From a bacterium (GTDB lineage Bacteria; Bacillota; Clostridia; Lachnospirales; Lachnospiraceae), in the NCBI GenBank assembly GCA_023667365.1, contig JAMPAG010000009.1, positions 1-55,943 on the forward strand: 55,943 bases of DNA. The letters are read 5' to 3'. The notes below the pieces were generated by a model. The model was given only the letters and a program-made list of their open reading frames with translations, had not been told where the DNA came from and searched no databases. The position numbers and the translations under genes are program-made. Of the stretch, positions 43,362 to 53,026 are shown one piece after another; within the stretch, counting starts at the first letter, position 1; every line of letters starts with the position of its first letter.

Positions 43362-44957
43362 ATGAGACTGATCACAAAGTATTATAAAAGACTGCGCGTT
43401 ACCTATATCAAGACGATCTGGTTCGCGCTCGCCCTGAATGCTTTTTTCTTACCCTATTATACCAAATTGCAGAGCACAGGGAATAATTTTTTTACTGTAA
43501 CCGTAAACGGGGAGCAGGTCGGAACGGTGGACGCCGAGGAAAAGGTGGACCGTTTTATCCGGGAGGCACGCCGTTCTATTGCCATGTCCTCATCGGAACT
43601 GGTTTTCATGGATGCGGATGTGGAGATCGTCGGAGAAGAGGTCTATGTCGGTATGGTCGATGACGAGGGGGATGTGCGGGCGCGGATCTATGACGCGTTA
43701 AAAAGAACAAGGCAGGAAACCATGCAGCGTTCCTATACCGTGAAGGTCAACGAGACGACCGTCAATCTGGCGAGTACCGATGAGGTCTATCTTCTGCTGG
43801 ACGCGGCGCTGCGCAAATATGATGTGGAGAATGTTTATGAATTGTCGCTTGACTTAGACTCTGAGCGCGAGCTGAATGTGTTGACGCCGGTGATCACGAG
43901 GACGGTGCAGCAGGAGGCTGTGAATGAGGAGAACGAGGCGGAGGACGAGGTCCTGACCGTGGCGGGTGTAGAGCTGTTCCTTGAGGAAGCGATGAACCGG
44001 GAGGAGAAGTTTGAGGAGCAGTCTTTCGAAGATTTCGAACTGGGAATTTCCGATATGTCCTATAATGAGGATATTGAAGTTGTGGAGGCGTATCTGCCGC
44101 AGGACGAGCTGACCGATCTTGATACGGCGATCGCGCTGATCACGGAAAATCAGGAAGTACAGCAGATTTATACGATCCAGCCGGGGGATACGCTTTCGGA
44201 AATATCCATGACGTTTGATCTTCCGATGGAAGAATTGATCGCGATGAATCCGGACAAGCTCAGGGATCAGAATTCGATCCTGCATATCGATGACGAGCTG
44301 ATTATCACGGTGCCGGAGCCGTCCCTCTCCGTTCTTTGGAGCGAGCAGAGCTATTATGAGGAGGATTACGACGCGGATATTATTTATATCGATAACGACA
44401 GCTGGTACACGACGCAGCAGGTAACTTTGCAGGAACCGTCTCAGGGACATCGCAAGGTCGTGGCGAGCATCAGCTATAAAAATGCGGAAGAAGTCGGCAG
44501 GGATATTCTGATGCAGGAAGTGACGATCGAAGCGGTGGCGAAGATCGTGGAACGCGGAACGATCATCCCGCCGTCCTACATCAGACCGATTTACGGCGGA
44601 CGTCTCACGTCGGGCTTTGGCGGACGAAGCGCGCCGACAAAGGGCGCATCGACGAATCATAAGGGCGTTGACTGGGCGGTGCCGATCGGAACCACAGTCA
44701 TGGCGTCCTCGTCGGGAACGGTTGCGAGAGCAGGATGGGCGAGCGGCTACGGCTATGTGGTCTATATCAATCATCCTGACGGCAGACAGACCAGGTACGG
44801 ACACTGCAGCAGGGTGCTCGTCAGTCCGGGACAGTATGTGGTGCAGGGACAGGCGATCGCCTATTCGGGCAATACAGGAAGAAGTACGGGACCGCACCTA
44901 CATTTTGAAATGTTGATTAACGGCACACAGGTCAATCCGATTCCTTATCTGAACTGA
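43362..44957 (+). CDS. LysM and M23 peptidase cell-wall endopeptidase
   Basis: 531 residues. The N-terminal membrane anchor is TIWFALALNAFFLPYY. A beta-rich region of about 220 residues follows. The LysM domain (IYTIQPGDTLSEISMTFDLPMEEL) is at about 270-315. A G5-like segment (about 345-405, RKVVASISYKNAEEVGRD) precedes the C-terminal M23 domain. That domain carries metal ligands in NHKGVDWA, HCSR and GPHLHFEM. It cleaves peptidoglycan cross-links or stem peptides. No good ribosome site precedes ATG 43362, so a start slightly downstream is possible. Confidence 0.92.
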   Translation: MRLITKYYKRLRVTYIKTIWFALALNAFFLPYYTKLQSTGNNFFTVTVNGEQVGTVDAEEKVDRFIREARRSIAMSSSELVFMDADVEIVGEEVYVGMVDDEGDVRARIYDALKRTRQETMQRSYTVKVNETTVNLASTDEVYLLLDAALRKYDVENVYELSLDLDSERELNVLTPVITRTVQQEAVNEENEAEDEVLTVAGVELFLEEAMNREEKFEEQSFEDFELGISDMSYNEDIEVVEAYLPQDELTDLDTAIALITENQEVQQIYTIQPGDTLSEISMTFDLPMEELIAMNPDKLRDQNSILHIDDELIITVPEPSLSVLWSEQSYYEEDYDADIIYIDNDSWYTTQQVTLQEPSQGHRKVVASISYKNAEEVGRDILMQEVTIEAVAKIVERGTIIPPSYIRPIYGGRLTSGFGGRSAPTKGASTNHKGVDWAVPIGTTVMASSSGTVARAGWASGYGYVVYINHPDGRQTRYGHCSRVLVSPGQYVVQGQAIAYSGNTGRSTGPHLHFEMLINGTQVNPIPYLN

Positions 44958-45075
44958 TGGGGCATGGCACGTATACCCCGTTTGCGGCGGCAGACCGCAG
45001 ACGGCCCCTTGCGTGACTGGTATAACTGTGCATAATTTTGGCAGACGCACGTTGGACTTTGTTCAAAAGTTCTGA

Positions 45076-45104
45076 TTTACAGAAAGGGGCATCTGCGCTA
45101 TAAT
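45076..45104 (+). promoter_or_regulatory. Promoter of murA
   Basis: TTTACA (45076-45081), 17-base spacer, TATAAT (45099-45104), about 100 bases before the gene. Confidence 0.75.
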
Positions 45105-45203
45105 AGGCGCATAGGCAAAAAGGCGGCGATATAAGAGTGCAGGATGAGCCGTCATCTGCATATAATAAAGATATGCATAATCAGAAAATAGATGAGGTGC
45201 GTT

Positions 45204-46496
45204 ATGGATCAATACGCAATGAAGGGCGGCACACCCCTTGTTGGTGAAGTCGAGATCGGAGGAGCCAAAAATGCGGCGCTTGCGATTTTGGCGGCATCCA
45301 TTATGACGGACGAGACGGTGCTGATCGAGAATGTACCGGACGTCAGGGATACCAATGTACTGATGCAGGCAATGTCAAGCGTCGGGGCTGTCATTACGAA
45401 GCTCGACAGACACACGGTTAAGATAAACGGTTCTCAGATTCACAATTTAGTCATAGAAGACGAGTTTATGAAGAAGATTCGCGCTTCGTACTATCTGATC
45501 GGCGCGCTTCTCGGCAAATACAAACATGCGGAAGTCCCGCTTCCGGGCGGATGTAATATCGGCATCCGTGCGATCGACCAGCATATCAAGGGATTTAAGG
45601 CGCTGGGCGCGGATGTGCGCATTGTCCACGGCGCGATCGTGGCGGAAGCAAAGCATCTGACCGGCAATCATATTTTTATGGATAAAGTGTCGGTCGGCGC
45701 GACGATCAACGTCATGATGGCGGCAAGCATGGCGGAGGGCAAGACCATCATCGAGAATGCGGCGAAAGAGCCGCATGTGGTCGATCTGGCGAACTTCCTC
45801 AATTCCATGGGCGCCAATATCAAGGGCGCGGGAACGGATGTCATTCGGATTAAGGGTGTAACGAAGCTACATAAAACCGAATACATGATCATTCCCGATC
45901 AGATCGAGGCGGGGACGTTTATGATGGCGGCGGCGGCGACCAAGGGTGATGTGACGGTAAAAAATGTCATTCCGAAGCACTTGGAATCGATCACGGCGAA
46001 GCTGATCGAGATCGGCTGCGAGGTCGAGGAATCAGACGATGCAGTCAGGGTCGTGGCGGCAAAACGGCTGCAGAATACGCAGGTAAAGACGCTTCCTTAT
46101 CCCGGTTTTCCGACGGATATGCAGCCGCAGATGGTGGCGGTGCTCGGATTGGCAAAGGGAACGAGCATTGTGTCGGAGAGTATTTTTGAAAACCGTTTTA
46201 AGTATGTGGATGAACTGACGAAAATGGGAGCGGAGATCAAGGTGGAGAGTACGACGGCGATCATTGACGGCGTTTCGAAATACCTTGGAGCGGGGATGAC
46301 GGTTCCCGACCTTCGCGCAGGCGCGGCGCTCGTCATTGCGGCGCTCGCGGCGGACGGCTTCTCCACGATCGATCAGATTCAGTACATTGAGCGCGGCTAT
46401 GAGGACTTGGAGTATAAGCTTCAGGCGCTTGGCGCGCAGATCGAGCGCGTGTCGGATGAGGCGCAGCTCAAGAAATTTCAGTTAAAAGTCGGTTAA
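45204..46496 (+). CDS. murA: UDP-N-acetylglucosamine 1-carboxyvinyltransferase
   Basis: 430 residues from ATG 45204 (GAGGTG upstream). It has the EPSP-synthase fold. IGGAKNAALAILAAS at the start binds UDP-GlcNAc. The catalytic Cys, target of fosfomycin, is present in LPGGCNIG. PFPTDMQP-like YPGFPTDMQPQ and DLRAGAALVIAAL are hallmark stretches. First committed step of peptidoglycan precursor synthesis. A long palindrome begins directly after its stop. Confidence 0.97.
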   Translation: MDQYAMKGGTPLVGEVEIGGAKNAALAILAASIMTDETVLIENVPDVRDTNVLMQAMSSVGAVITKLDRHTVKINGSQIHNLVIEDEFMKKIRASYYLIGALLGKYKHAEVPLPGGCNIGIRAIDQHIKGFKALGADVRIVHGAIVAEAKHLTGNHIFMDKVSVGATINVMMAASMAEGKTIIENAAKEPHVVDLANFLNSMGANIKGAGTDVIRIKGVTKLHKTEYMIIPDQIEAGTFMMAAAATKGDVTVKNVIPKHLESITAKLIEIGCEVEESDDAVRVVAAKRLQNTQVKTLPYPGFPTDMQPQMVAVLGLAKGTSIVSESIFENRFKYVDELTKMGAEIKVESTTAIIDGVSKYLGAGMTVPDLRAGAALVIAALAADGFSTIDQIQYIERGYEDLEYKLQALGAQIERVSDEAQLKKFQLKVG

Positions 46497-46604
46497 AAAA
46501 TGGGGCTGTTGCAATGAGCGCAATGTCTACAATATATAGGCGTTTTATAGAACTTAATCCGCTATATATTGTATGGCGCAAACTTAATGCGACAGCTCCA
46601 TTTT
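46497..46604. repeat. 108-bp imperfect palindromic element after murA
   Basis: The left arm (46497-46542) and right arm (46560-46604) pair through AAAATGG, GCTGT, GCA and the uninterrupted ACAATATATAG / CTATATATTGT. The loop is about 17 bases. It is longer than a normal terminator and could be a MITE-like insertion or a structured RNA. Confidence 0.7.
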
Positions 46605-46614
46605 CTCAAACATG

Positions 46615-46659
46615 GAAGAATCGCTTGCGATTCTTCGAAAGCGTGCGAAGCACGATTTT
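46615..46659 (+). terminator. Double-hairpin repeat between murA and the HD-GYP gene
   Basis: GAAGAATCGC (46615-46624)/GCGATTCTTC (46627-46636), GAAA linker, CGTGC-GAA-GCACG, then a T-run that leads into the HD-GYP stop codon. Confidence 0.88.
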
Positions 46660-47733
46660 TTATATGATTTCTACAATGGAGAGGTCCGTCTCCTTGGACA
46701 GATCGACAAAGGAGCCGTCCACGCGCACGGTCGGCCGCGCGGGGCTGCCCGGATTGATAAAGACGACCTCGCCCTCGCGACCGTCGCTTAAGCGTACGCG
46801 GTTCAACAGATAGGTCGTGACCACATTATTCATAAAAGTCATATAGTAGCCGGCGTCATATTTTTGCAATCCCTCGGAGACCAGAATGTCGATCACCTCG
46901 AACGGGCAGAGCGGACCGCGGTAGATACGCGCGCTCGTCATCGCGTCATACACGTCGGCGATGGAGACGACTTTCGCGAATTTGTCGATCTTGTTGCCGA
47001 CAAGACCGAGCGGATAGCCGGTGCCGTCGCAGCGCTCATGATGCATCAGAGCGGCGTTGCATACGTGCTCGTTTACGTTCTGCGCGCGGAGAATCTTGTA
47101 GCCCTCATAGGGGTGCGTCTTGATGACGGAAAATTCCTCCTCGGTCAGCTTGGCAGGCTTTTTGATGATAAAATCGGGAATCACGAGCTTGCCGATGTCG
47201 TGCAGCATACCGCACAGCGTCGCCAGCTCGATGTCTTCCTGCGGGAAGTGGAGCCAGCGCGCAAAAATATTACAGATCAGGGCGACGTTCATCGAGTGCG
47301 CGTACGTCATATCGTCGTAGGAACGCATATTCTGCAGCATGGTGAACACATTAAAAGACGCCTGTCTGGCCTCCAACAGGGACAGCGCCTGCTCTAACAT
47401 GGCGTCTGTGTCGATCGGCGCATTGTTCTCGACAATATCGTTTAAGCTGCTCTTAAAACCGACCAGAGCTTCATCAAAATAATGCTTGAACGCCTGAAAT
47501 TCGGGGCTGTTCTGCACGTGCTCGGAAACGGAAGCGTCGTGATCCGATTTCCCGAAAGCCTCATTGAGCTCGTCCTCGATCCGAATGGAGAGAATGGAGT
47601 AAAACTCAAGTTTTGTTATGGTTTTGTCTGTCAGGGTAAGTCCCTTTGGAAGGATCAGCTGATCGCTGTAGCTGTAGACGTCCTCCGCTGTGACCATGCC
47701 CGGAACCAATTCCTGCGTACTTAGTCTTTTCAT
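46660..47733 (-). CDS. HD-GYP domain cyclic-di-GMP phosphodiesterase
   Basis: 357 residues from ATG 47733 (GAAGGGA upstream). An N-terminal region of about 130 residues (KRLSTQELVPGMVTAEDV) is common in this family. The HD-GYP core shows the HD pair in CGMLHDIGKLVIPD, KTHPYEGYKILR, MHHERCDGTGYPLG and IVSIADVYDAMTS. It hydrolyses c-di-GMP. An additional C-terminal about 60 residues follows. Convergent with murA and divergent from metK. Confidence 0.93.
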   Translation of the reverse strand: MKRLSTQELVPGMVTAEDVYSYSDQLILPKGLTLTDKTITKLEFYSILSIRIEDELNEAFGKSDHDASVSEHVQNSPEFQAFKHYFDEALVGFKSSLNDIVENNAPIDTDAMLEQALSLLEARQASFNVFTMLQNMRSYDDMTYAHSMNVALICNIFARWLHFPQEDIELATLCGMLHDIGKLVIPDFIIKKPAKLTEEEFSVIKTHPYEGYKILRAQNVNEHVCNAALMHHERCDGTGYPLGLVGNKIDKFAKVVSIADVYDAMTSARIYRGPLCPFEVIDILVSEGLQKYDAGYYMTFMNNVVTTYLLNRVRLSDGREGEVVFINPGSPARPTVRVDGSFVDLSKETDLSIVEII

Positions 47734-47773
47734 AGAAATCCCTTCGTTGAAAATGAACAATTGTGATAGTAAA

Positions 47774-47802
47774 ATTATAAAATTTTTTTACAATATTGTC
47801 AA
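47774..47802 (-). promoter_or_regulatory. Promoter of the HD-GYP gene
   Basis: Minus strand TTGACA (47797-47802), 17-base spacer, TATAAT (47774-47779): a consensus promoter. Confidence 0.85.
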
Positions 47803-47811
47803 TCAAATCCA

Positions 47812-47840
47812 TTGACATGACAAAAGGTTTGCGGTATCTT
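47812..47840 (+). promoter_or_regulatory. Promoter of the metK leader
   Basis: TTGACA (47812-47817), 17-base spacer, TATCTT (47835-47840). Its -35 is only 10 bases from the divergent promoter's -35. Confidence 0.85.
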
Positions 47841-47890
47841 ATTAGCAGATAAGAAAATTCCATATTGAGCCCCTCGTATAACGGGGGATA

Positions 47891-48071
47891 TTCTCTTATT
47901 CGGAGTGGTGGAGATACATAGGATCTGTGAAGCCACGGCAACCCCGTAACAGGAAGGTGCCAACCTGAGCGAATAGATTGTTGACTGCACGGCGACGCGC
48001 GGTCAATCGAACAATAAGAGGATTTGATTATCTGTTATATCAGGTCCGCTTAGCTGCGGGCTTATTTTTTT
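47891..48071 (+). ncRNA. SAM-I (S-box) riboswitch controlling metK
   Basis: P1 is formed by CTCTTATT (47893-47900) and AATAAGAG (48013-48020). The conserved core is recognisable in GTGAAGCCACGGCAACC, AAGGTGCCAACCTGAGCGA and the following arm. The expression platform is a terminator GTCCGC (48044-48049)/GCGGGC (48056-48061) with TTATTTTTTT. Binding of SAM should favour termination and lower metK expression. A CCCC/GGGG hairpin (47870-47886) lies just before the aptamer. Confidence 0.93.
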
Positions 48072-48095
48072 GCAAAGCTAAAGGAGGAAACAATC

Positions 48096-49283
48096 ATGGA
48101 AAAACACTTATTTACGTCCGAATCCGTAACGGAAGGACATCCCGACAAAGTCTGCGACGCGGTATCCGACGCCATCTTAGACGCCTGCATGGAGCAGGAT
48201 CCGATGAGCCGCGTTGCCTGTGAGACGGCGGCGTGCACGGGGTTTGTGCTTGTGACGGGAGAGCTCACGACGAAGGCAAATCTGGACATCCCGGCAATCG
48301 TCAGGAAAACAGTCAATGAGATCGGTTATGACGATGCGAAGACCGGTTTCGACGGGAACACCTGTGCGGTCATGGTCGCGCTGGACAAGCAGTCGCCCGA
48401 TATTGCGATGGGCGTGGACAAAGCGCTGGAAGCGAGAGAGGCGAAAATGTCCGACGAGCAGCTTGCGGCGATCGGCGCGGGCGATCAGGGCATGATGTTC
48501 GGCTATGCGACGAACGAGACCGAGGAATATATGCCGTACCCGATCTCCCTTGCGCACAAGCTGGCATTACAGCTTACCAAGGTCAGAAAGGACGGAACGC
48601 TTTCTTATTTAAGACCGGATGGCAAGAGCCAGGTGTCCGTCGAATATGATGAAAATAATAAGCCGGTCCGCTTAGAGGCGGTCGTGTTATCCACGCAGCA
48701 TGACGAGGAGGTTTCGCAGGAGCAGATTCATGCGGACATCAAAAAGTATGTATTCGATCCCGTATTGCCGAAGGAACTGATCGATGAAAATACAAAGTAC
48801 TTTATCAATCCGACAGGGCGTTTTGTCATCGGAGGACCGCACGGCGACGCGGGACTGACCGGGCGTAAGATTATCGTGGACACCTACGGCGGCTACGCAA
48901 GACACGGCGGCGGCGCATTTTCCGGAAAGGACTGCACGAAGGTGGACCGTTCCGCGGCGTACGCGGCGCGCTATGTTGCCAAGAATATCGTGGCGGCGGG
49001 ACTTGCCGATAAGTGCGAGATCCAGTTGTCCTATGCGATCGGCGTCGCAGAGCCGACTTCGATCATGGTGGATACGTTCGGCACGGGAAAACCGACTTCG
49101 AAAGCGTTGGTAGAGATCGTCCGCGAGAACTTTGATTTAAGACCGGCGGGGATCATCAAGATGCTTGACCTGCGCAGACCGATCTACAAGCAGACCGCGG
49201 CGTACGGACATTTCGGGCGCAACGACTTAAATCTGCCATGGGAGAAGCTCGACAAGGTGGACGTGTTAAAGAAATATTTGTAA
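48096..49283 (+). CDS. metK: S-adenosylmethionine synthetase
   Basis: 395 residues. [24 protein letters not shown] is the ATP/methionine-binding start. [12 protein letters not shown] and the P-loop-like [21 protein letters not shown] with GGGAFSGKD are intact, and the C-terminus is complete. It makes SAM from methionine and ATP, closing the feedback loop with the riboswitch in its leader. AGGAGG lies upstream. Confidence 0.98.
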   Translation: MEKHLFTSESVTEGHPDKVCDAVSDAILDACMEQDPMSRVACETAACTGFVLVTGELTTKANLDIPAIVRKTVNEIGYDDAKTGFDGNTCAVMVALDKQSPDIAMGVDKALEAREAKMSDEQLAAIGAGDQGMMFGYATNETEEYMPYPISLAHKLALQLTKVRKDGTLSYLRPDGKSQVSVEYDENNKPVRLEAVVLSTQHDEEVSQEQIHADIKKYVFDPVLPKELIDENTKYFINPTGRFVIGGPHGDAGLTGRKIIVDTYGGYARHGGGAFSGKDCTKVDRSAAYAARYVAKNIVAAGLADKCEIQLSYAIGVAEPTSIMVDTFGTGKPTSKALVEIVRENFDLRPAGIIKMLDLRRPIYKQTAAYGHFGRNDLNLPWEKLDKVDVLKKYL

Positions 49284-49324
49284 AAGAAGGGTCTGTAAAA
49301 AAAATATCTGTAAAAAGCGTATGG

Positions 49325-49361
49325 AAAATCGCTGTGAGCGTTGAACTCACGGCGATTTTTT
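49325..49361 (+). terminator. Terminator of metK
   Basis: AATCGCTGTGAG and CTCACGGCGATT pair with one G-U, followed by TTTT. Confidence 0.85.
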
Positions 49362-49484
49362 GTGCGGCTCTTTTTTTCTGCCGCGGATTATGCTATACTG
49401 AACGGGTATGAAACGGGATACCCTGCGGCGGTTTTGTTTATTTTGCGGTTCCACGCCGGCGGTCAGATGATAAAGGAGGCGCGC

Positions 49485-52400
49485 ATGTCGTTCGCACATC
49501 TTCATGTCCATACCGAATACAGTCTTTTGGACGGCTCCAATAAGATCAAAGAATATGTAAAACGAGTGAAAGAGCTTGGCATGAACGCCGCCGCGATCAC
49601 GGATCACGGCGTTATGTACGGTGTGATCGACTTTTACCGCGCGGCGCAGGAGGCGGGCATTAAGCCGATCCTCGGCTGTGAAGTGTATGTCGCGCCGGGA
49701 TCGCGCTTTGAGAAGGAGACACATGTTTCCGACGACCGCTATTACCATCTGGTGCTGCTGGCGGAAAATAACACGGGTTATGCAAACCTGATGAAGATCG
49801 TATCCCGCGGTTTTACGGAAGGCTACTATTATAAGCCCCGCGTGGACATGGAACTGCTTGAGGAATTTCATGAGGGCATCATCGCGCTTTCCGCCTGCCT
49901 TGCCGGGGAGGTGCAGCGCAATATTGCCAAGGGATTGATCGAGGAGGCAAAAAAGACCGCGCTGCGCTATGAGGCGATTTTCGGCAAGGGCAATTACTTT
50001 TTGGAATTACAGGACCACGGGATCCCGACGCAGCAGACCGTGAACATGGCGCTTATGGCGATGTCGAAAGAGCTGGACATCCCGCTTGTGGCGACGAACG
50101 ACGTGCATTATACCTACGCGGATGACGTGAAACCGCATGATATTCTGCTTTGCCTGCAAACCGGAAAAAAGCTTGCGGACGAGGACCGTATGCGTTACGA
50201 GGGCGGGCAGTATTATGTCAAGAGCGAGGACGAAATGAAAACGGTGTTCCCCTACGCGATCGAGGCGCTTGAGAATACGCAGCGCATTGCGGACCGCTGT
50301 GAGGTGACGATCGAGTTCGGCGTGACGAAGCTGCCGCATTTTGACGTGCCGGAGGGCTATGATTCTTGGAGCTACTTGAATGAACTCTGTAACCGGGGAA
50401 TGAAAGAGCGCTATCCGCAGGGAGGAGAGGGGCTTTCCGAGCGGCTTGCCTATGAGCTGGACGTCATCCGAAACATGGGTTATGTCGATTATTTCCTGAT
50501 CGTCTGGGATTATATCAACTATGCGCGGGAACACGGGATCGCGGTCGGACCGGGGCGAGGCTCTGCGGCAGGCTCCATCGTGTCCTACTGTCTGCATATC
50601 ACGGATATTGATCCGATTAAATACCAACTGTTATTTGAACGATTCCTCAATCCGGAGCGTGTGTCCATGCCGGATATAGACGTGGATTTCTGCTATGAGC
50701 GTCGTCAGGAGGTCATCGATTATGTGACGGCAAAGTACGGTGCGGACAAGGTCGTCCAGATCGTGACATTCGGTACGCTCGCAGCGAAGGGCGTCATCCG
50801 CGACGTCGGGCGCGTCATGGACCTGCCGTACGCCTTTGTGGACAACATTGCCAAAATGATCCCGTATGAACTGAACATCACGCTTGCGCGCGCGCTGGAG
50901 ATCAATCCGGAGCTTCGCGCGCTTTACGAGAGCGACGCGCAGGTGCATGAGCTGATCGACATGGCGAAACGTTTAGAGGGACTGCCCCGCCACACGTCGA
51001 TCCATGCGGCGGGCGTCGTGATCTGTCAGCGTCCGGCGGAGGAGTTTGTGCCGCTTTCCAGAGGCGCCGAGGGCGAGATCACAACGCAGTTCACGATGAC
51101 GACGATCGAGCAGCTTGGTCTTTTGAAAATGGATTTTCTGGGGCTTCGGACGCTGACGGTCATTCAGGATGCGGTGCGCAATATTGAGCAGACGCGGGGC
51201 GTCACGCTTTCCATAAATGAGATCGATTATGACGATAAAGCGGTGTTTGACGAGATCGGGACGGGAAAAACGGACGGCATCTTCCAAATAGAGAGCGGCG
51301 GCATGAAAAGCTTCATGAAGGAGTTAAAGCCGCGCACGCTGGAGGATATTATCGCCGGTATTTCTCTTTACCGTCCGGGACCGATGGATTTTATCCCGAA
51401 GTATATTTACGGAAAAGATCATGTGAACGAGATCACCTATGCCTGCCCGCAGCTGCAGCCGATCTTAGAGGCGACCTACGGCTGTATCGTGTATCAGGAA
51501 CAGGTTATGCAGATCGTGCGCGACTTGGGCGGCTATACGCTTGGACGAAGCGACTTGGTGCGCCGCGCCATGAGCAAAAAGAAGCAGTACGTCATGGAGC
51601 AGGAGCGCAAGAACTTTGTGTACGGCAACAAAGAGGAGGGCGTGCCGGGCTGTGAGTCGATCGGGATTGCGCCGGAAGTCGCCAGCCAGATCTACGATAC
51701 GATGATGGATTTCGCGAAATATGCGTTCAATAAATCCCATGCGGCGTGCTATGCAGTCGTCTCTTATCAGACGGCGTACCTGAAGCATTATTATCCGGTC
51801 GAGTTTATGGCGGCGCTCTTAACGTCCGTGATCGACAATCCGGGTAAGGCGTGCGAATATATTCTCGTGTCGCGCGGCATGGGGATCGAGATCCTGCCGC
51901 CTGACATCAACGAGGGGAGCGGCGGATTTTCCGTTTCCGACGGCAAGATCCGCTATGCGCTGACGGCGATCAAGACGGTCGGCAGACCGGTCATCGAGGC
52001 GGTCGTGGCGGAGCGGGAGCGCGGCGGTAAATTCAAGAGTATCAAGGATTTCCTGACAAGAATGAGCGACGCGGAGTGCGAGATCAATAAGCGCGCCATT
52101 GAGAACTTTATCAAGGCGGGCGCATTTGACGGTCTGGGCGGTACGCGCAAGCAGTTTATGTGCGTGTATGTGCAGATCATGGAGTCGCTGCATCAGGACA
52201 AAAAGAATCATATGGCGGGCCAGATGTCCTTGTTTGACTTAGTCGGCGAGGAAAGCCGTGAGGCGCTGGAGATCACGCTGCCCGACGTGGGCGAATACGG
52301 GCAGGATATGCTGCTCGCCTTCGAAAAAGAGGTGCTCGGCGTTTACGTCAGCGGTCATCCGCTGGAGCAGTACCAGTCTTTGTGGGAGCGCTGCATTTCG

Positions 52401-52967
52401 GCAAAAACAACGGATTTCCACTTGGATGAGGAGACGGGAAAAACCGCGCTGGAGGATGGTCAGAAAGTGACGGCGGGCGGTCTGATCTCGGATAAAAAGA
52501 TCAAATATACAAAAAATGATAAGGTCATGGCGTTTCTCACGCTGGAGGATCTGGTCGGCACGATCGAAGTGGTTGTTTTTCCACGCGATTATGAACAAAA
52601 TTCCGCGAAGCTGATCGAGGACGCCAAGGTGTTTATCACGGGGCGCGTCTCGGCGGAGGAGGATAAGGACGCAAAACTCATCTGTGAGCGCATTTCGTTT
52701 TTTGAAGATGTCCCGCGCAGCGTGTGGATCAAGTTTCCGACGAAAGAGGCGTATCAGACGTCAGAGGAACGGCTGAAAACCCTGCTGTGGGAGCAGGAGG
52801 GGAAGGACAGCGTTGTTATTTATATAGAAGATATTCGCGCGAAAAAAGAACTGGACGCAAACTGGAAGATCCATGCCGACGCGGAAGTGATGAAGCAGCT
52901 TGCGGACGCGTTTGGCGAGGAAAACGTGAAGATCAGCTATCCCGTATTGAAAAAAAATGCAAAATGA
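49485..52967 (+). CDS. dnaE: DNA polymerase III alpha subunit
   Basis: 1160 residues from ATG 49485 (AAAGGAGG 5 bases upstream); a longer in-frame N-terminus from 49341 has no such signal. PHP domain: HLHVHTEYSLLDGSNKI, ITDHGVMYG. Polymerase core: GPGRGSAAGSIVSYCL, PDIDVDFCYERR (catalytic Asp pair), KMDFLGLRTLT, VYQEQVMQI, FNKSHAACYAVVSY. Then helix-hairpin-helix, the beta-clamp motif QMSLFDL (about 910) and an OB-fold (EVVVFPRDYE). It is the DnaE1 type, not PolC. Confidence 0.97.
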   Translation: MSFAHLHVHTEYSLLDGSNKIKEYVKRVKELGMNAAAITDHGVMYGVIDFYRAAQEAGIKPILGCEVYVAPGSRFEKETHVSDDRYYHLVLLAENNTGYANLMKIVSRGFTEGYYYKPRVDMELLEEFHEGIIALSACLAGEVQRNIAKGLIEEAKKTALRYEAIFGKGNYFLELQDHGIPTQQTVNMALMAMSKELDIPLVATNDVHYTYADDVKPHDILLCLQTGKKLADEDRMRYEGGQYYVKSEDEMKTVFPYAIEALENTQRIADRCEVTIEFGVTKLPHFDVPEGYDSWSYLNELCNRGMKERYPQGGEGLSERLAYELDVIRNMGYVDYFLIVWDYINYAREHGIAVGPGRGSAAGSIVSYCLHITDIDPIKYQLLFERFLNPERVSMPDIDVDFCYERRQEVIDYVTAKYGADKVVQIVTFGTLAAKGVIRDVGRVMDLPYAFVDNIAKMIPYELNITLARALEINPELRALYESDAQVHELIDMAKRLEGLPRHTSIHAAGVVICQRPAEEFVPLSRGAEGEITTQFTMTTIEQLGLLKMDFLGLRTLTVIQDAVRNIEQTRGVTLSINEIDYDDKAVFDEIGTGKTDGIFQIESGGMKSFMKELKPRTLEDIIAGISLYRPGPMDFIPKYIYGKDHVNEITYACPQLQPILEATYGCIVYQEQVMQIVRDLGGYTLGRSDLVRRAMSKKKQYVMEQERKNFVYGNKEEGVPGCESIGIAPEVASQIYDTMMDFAKYAFNKSHAACYAVVSYQTAYLKHYYPVEFMAALLTSVIDNPGKACEYILVSRGMGIEILPPDINEGSGGFSVSDGKIRYALTAIKTVGRPVIEAVVAERERGGKFKSIKDFLTRMSDAECEINKRAIENFIKAGAFDGLGGTRKQFMCVYVQIMESLHQDKKNHMAGQMSLFDLVGEESREALEITLPDVGEYGQDMLLAFEKEVLGVYVSGHPLEQYQSLWERCISAKTTDFHLDEETGKTALEDGQKVTAGGLISDKKIKYTKNDKVMAFLTLEDLVGTIEVVVFPRDYEQNSAKLIEDAKVFITGRVSAEEDKDAKLICERISFFEDVPRSVWIKFPTKEAYQTSEERLKTLLWEQEGKDSVVIYIEDIRAKKELDANWKIHADAEVMKQLADAFGEENVKISYPVLKKNAK

Positions 52968-53026
52968 ATTAAAATGAAAATGGTTTTAGTTGGAAAAACG
53001 GTTGACGGAAAGGGCGTGGTAGAGCG

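Noticed and set aside
43854..44897. Minus-strand open frame (about 347 codons) opposite the M23 peptidase gene
   Set aside because: Arg/His/Asp-rich antisense shadow without a start signal; the plus strand has LysM and M23 motifs.
46514..46813. Plus-strand frame of 99 codons after murA
   Set aside because: It runs through the palindromic element, the double-hairpin repeat and antisense to the HD-GYP gene; no ribosome site.
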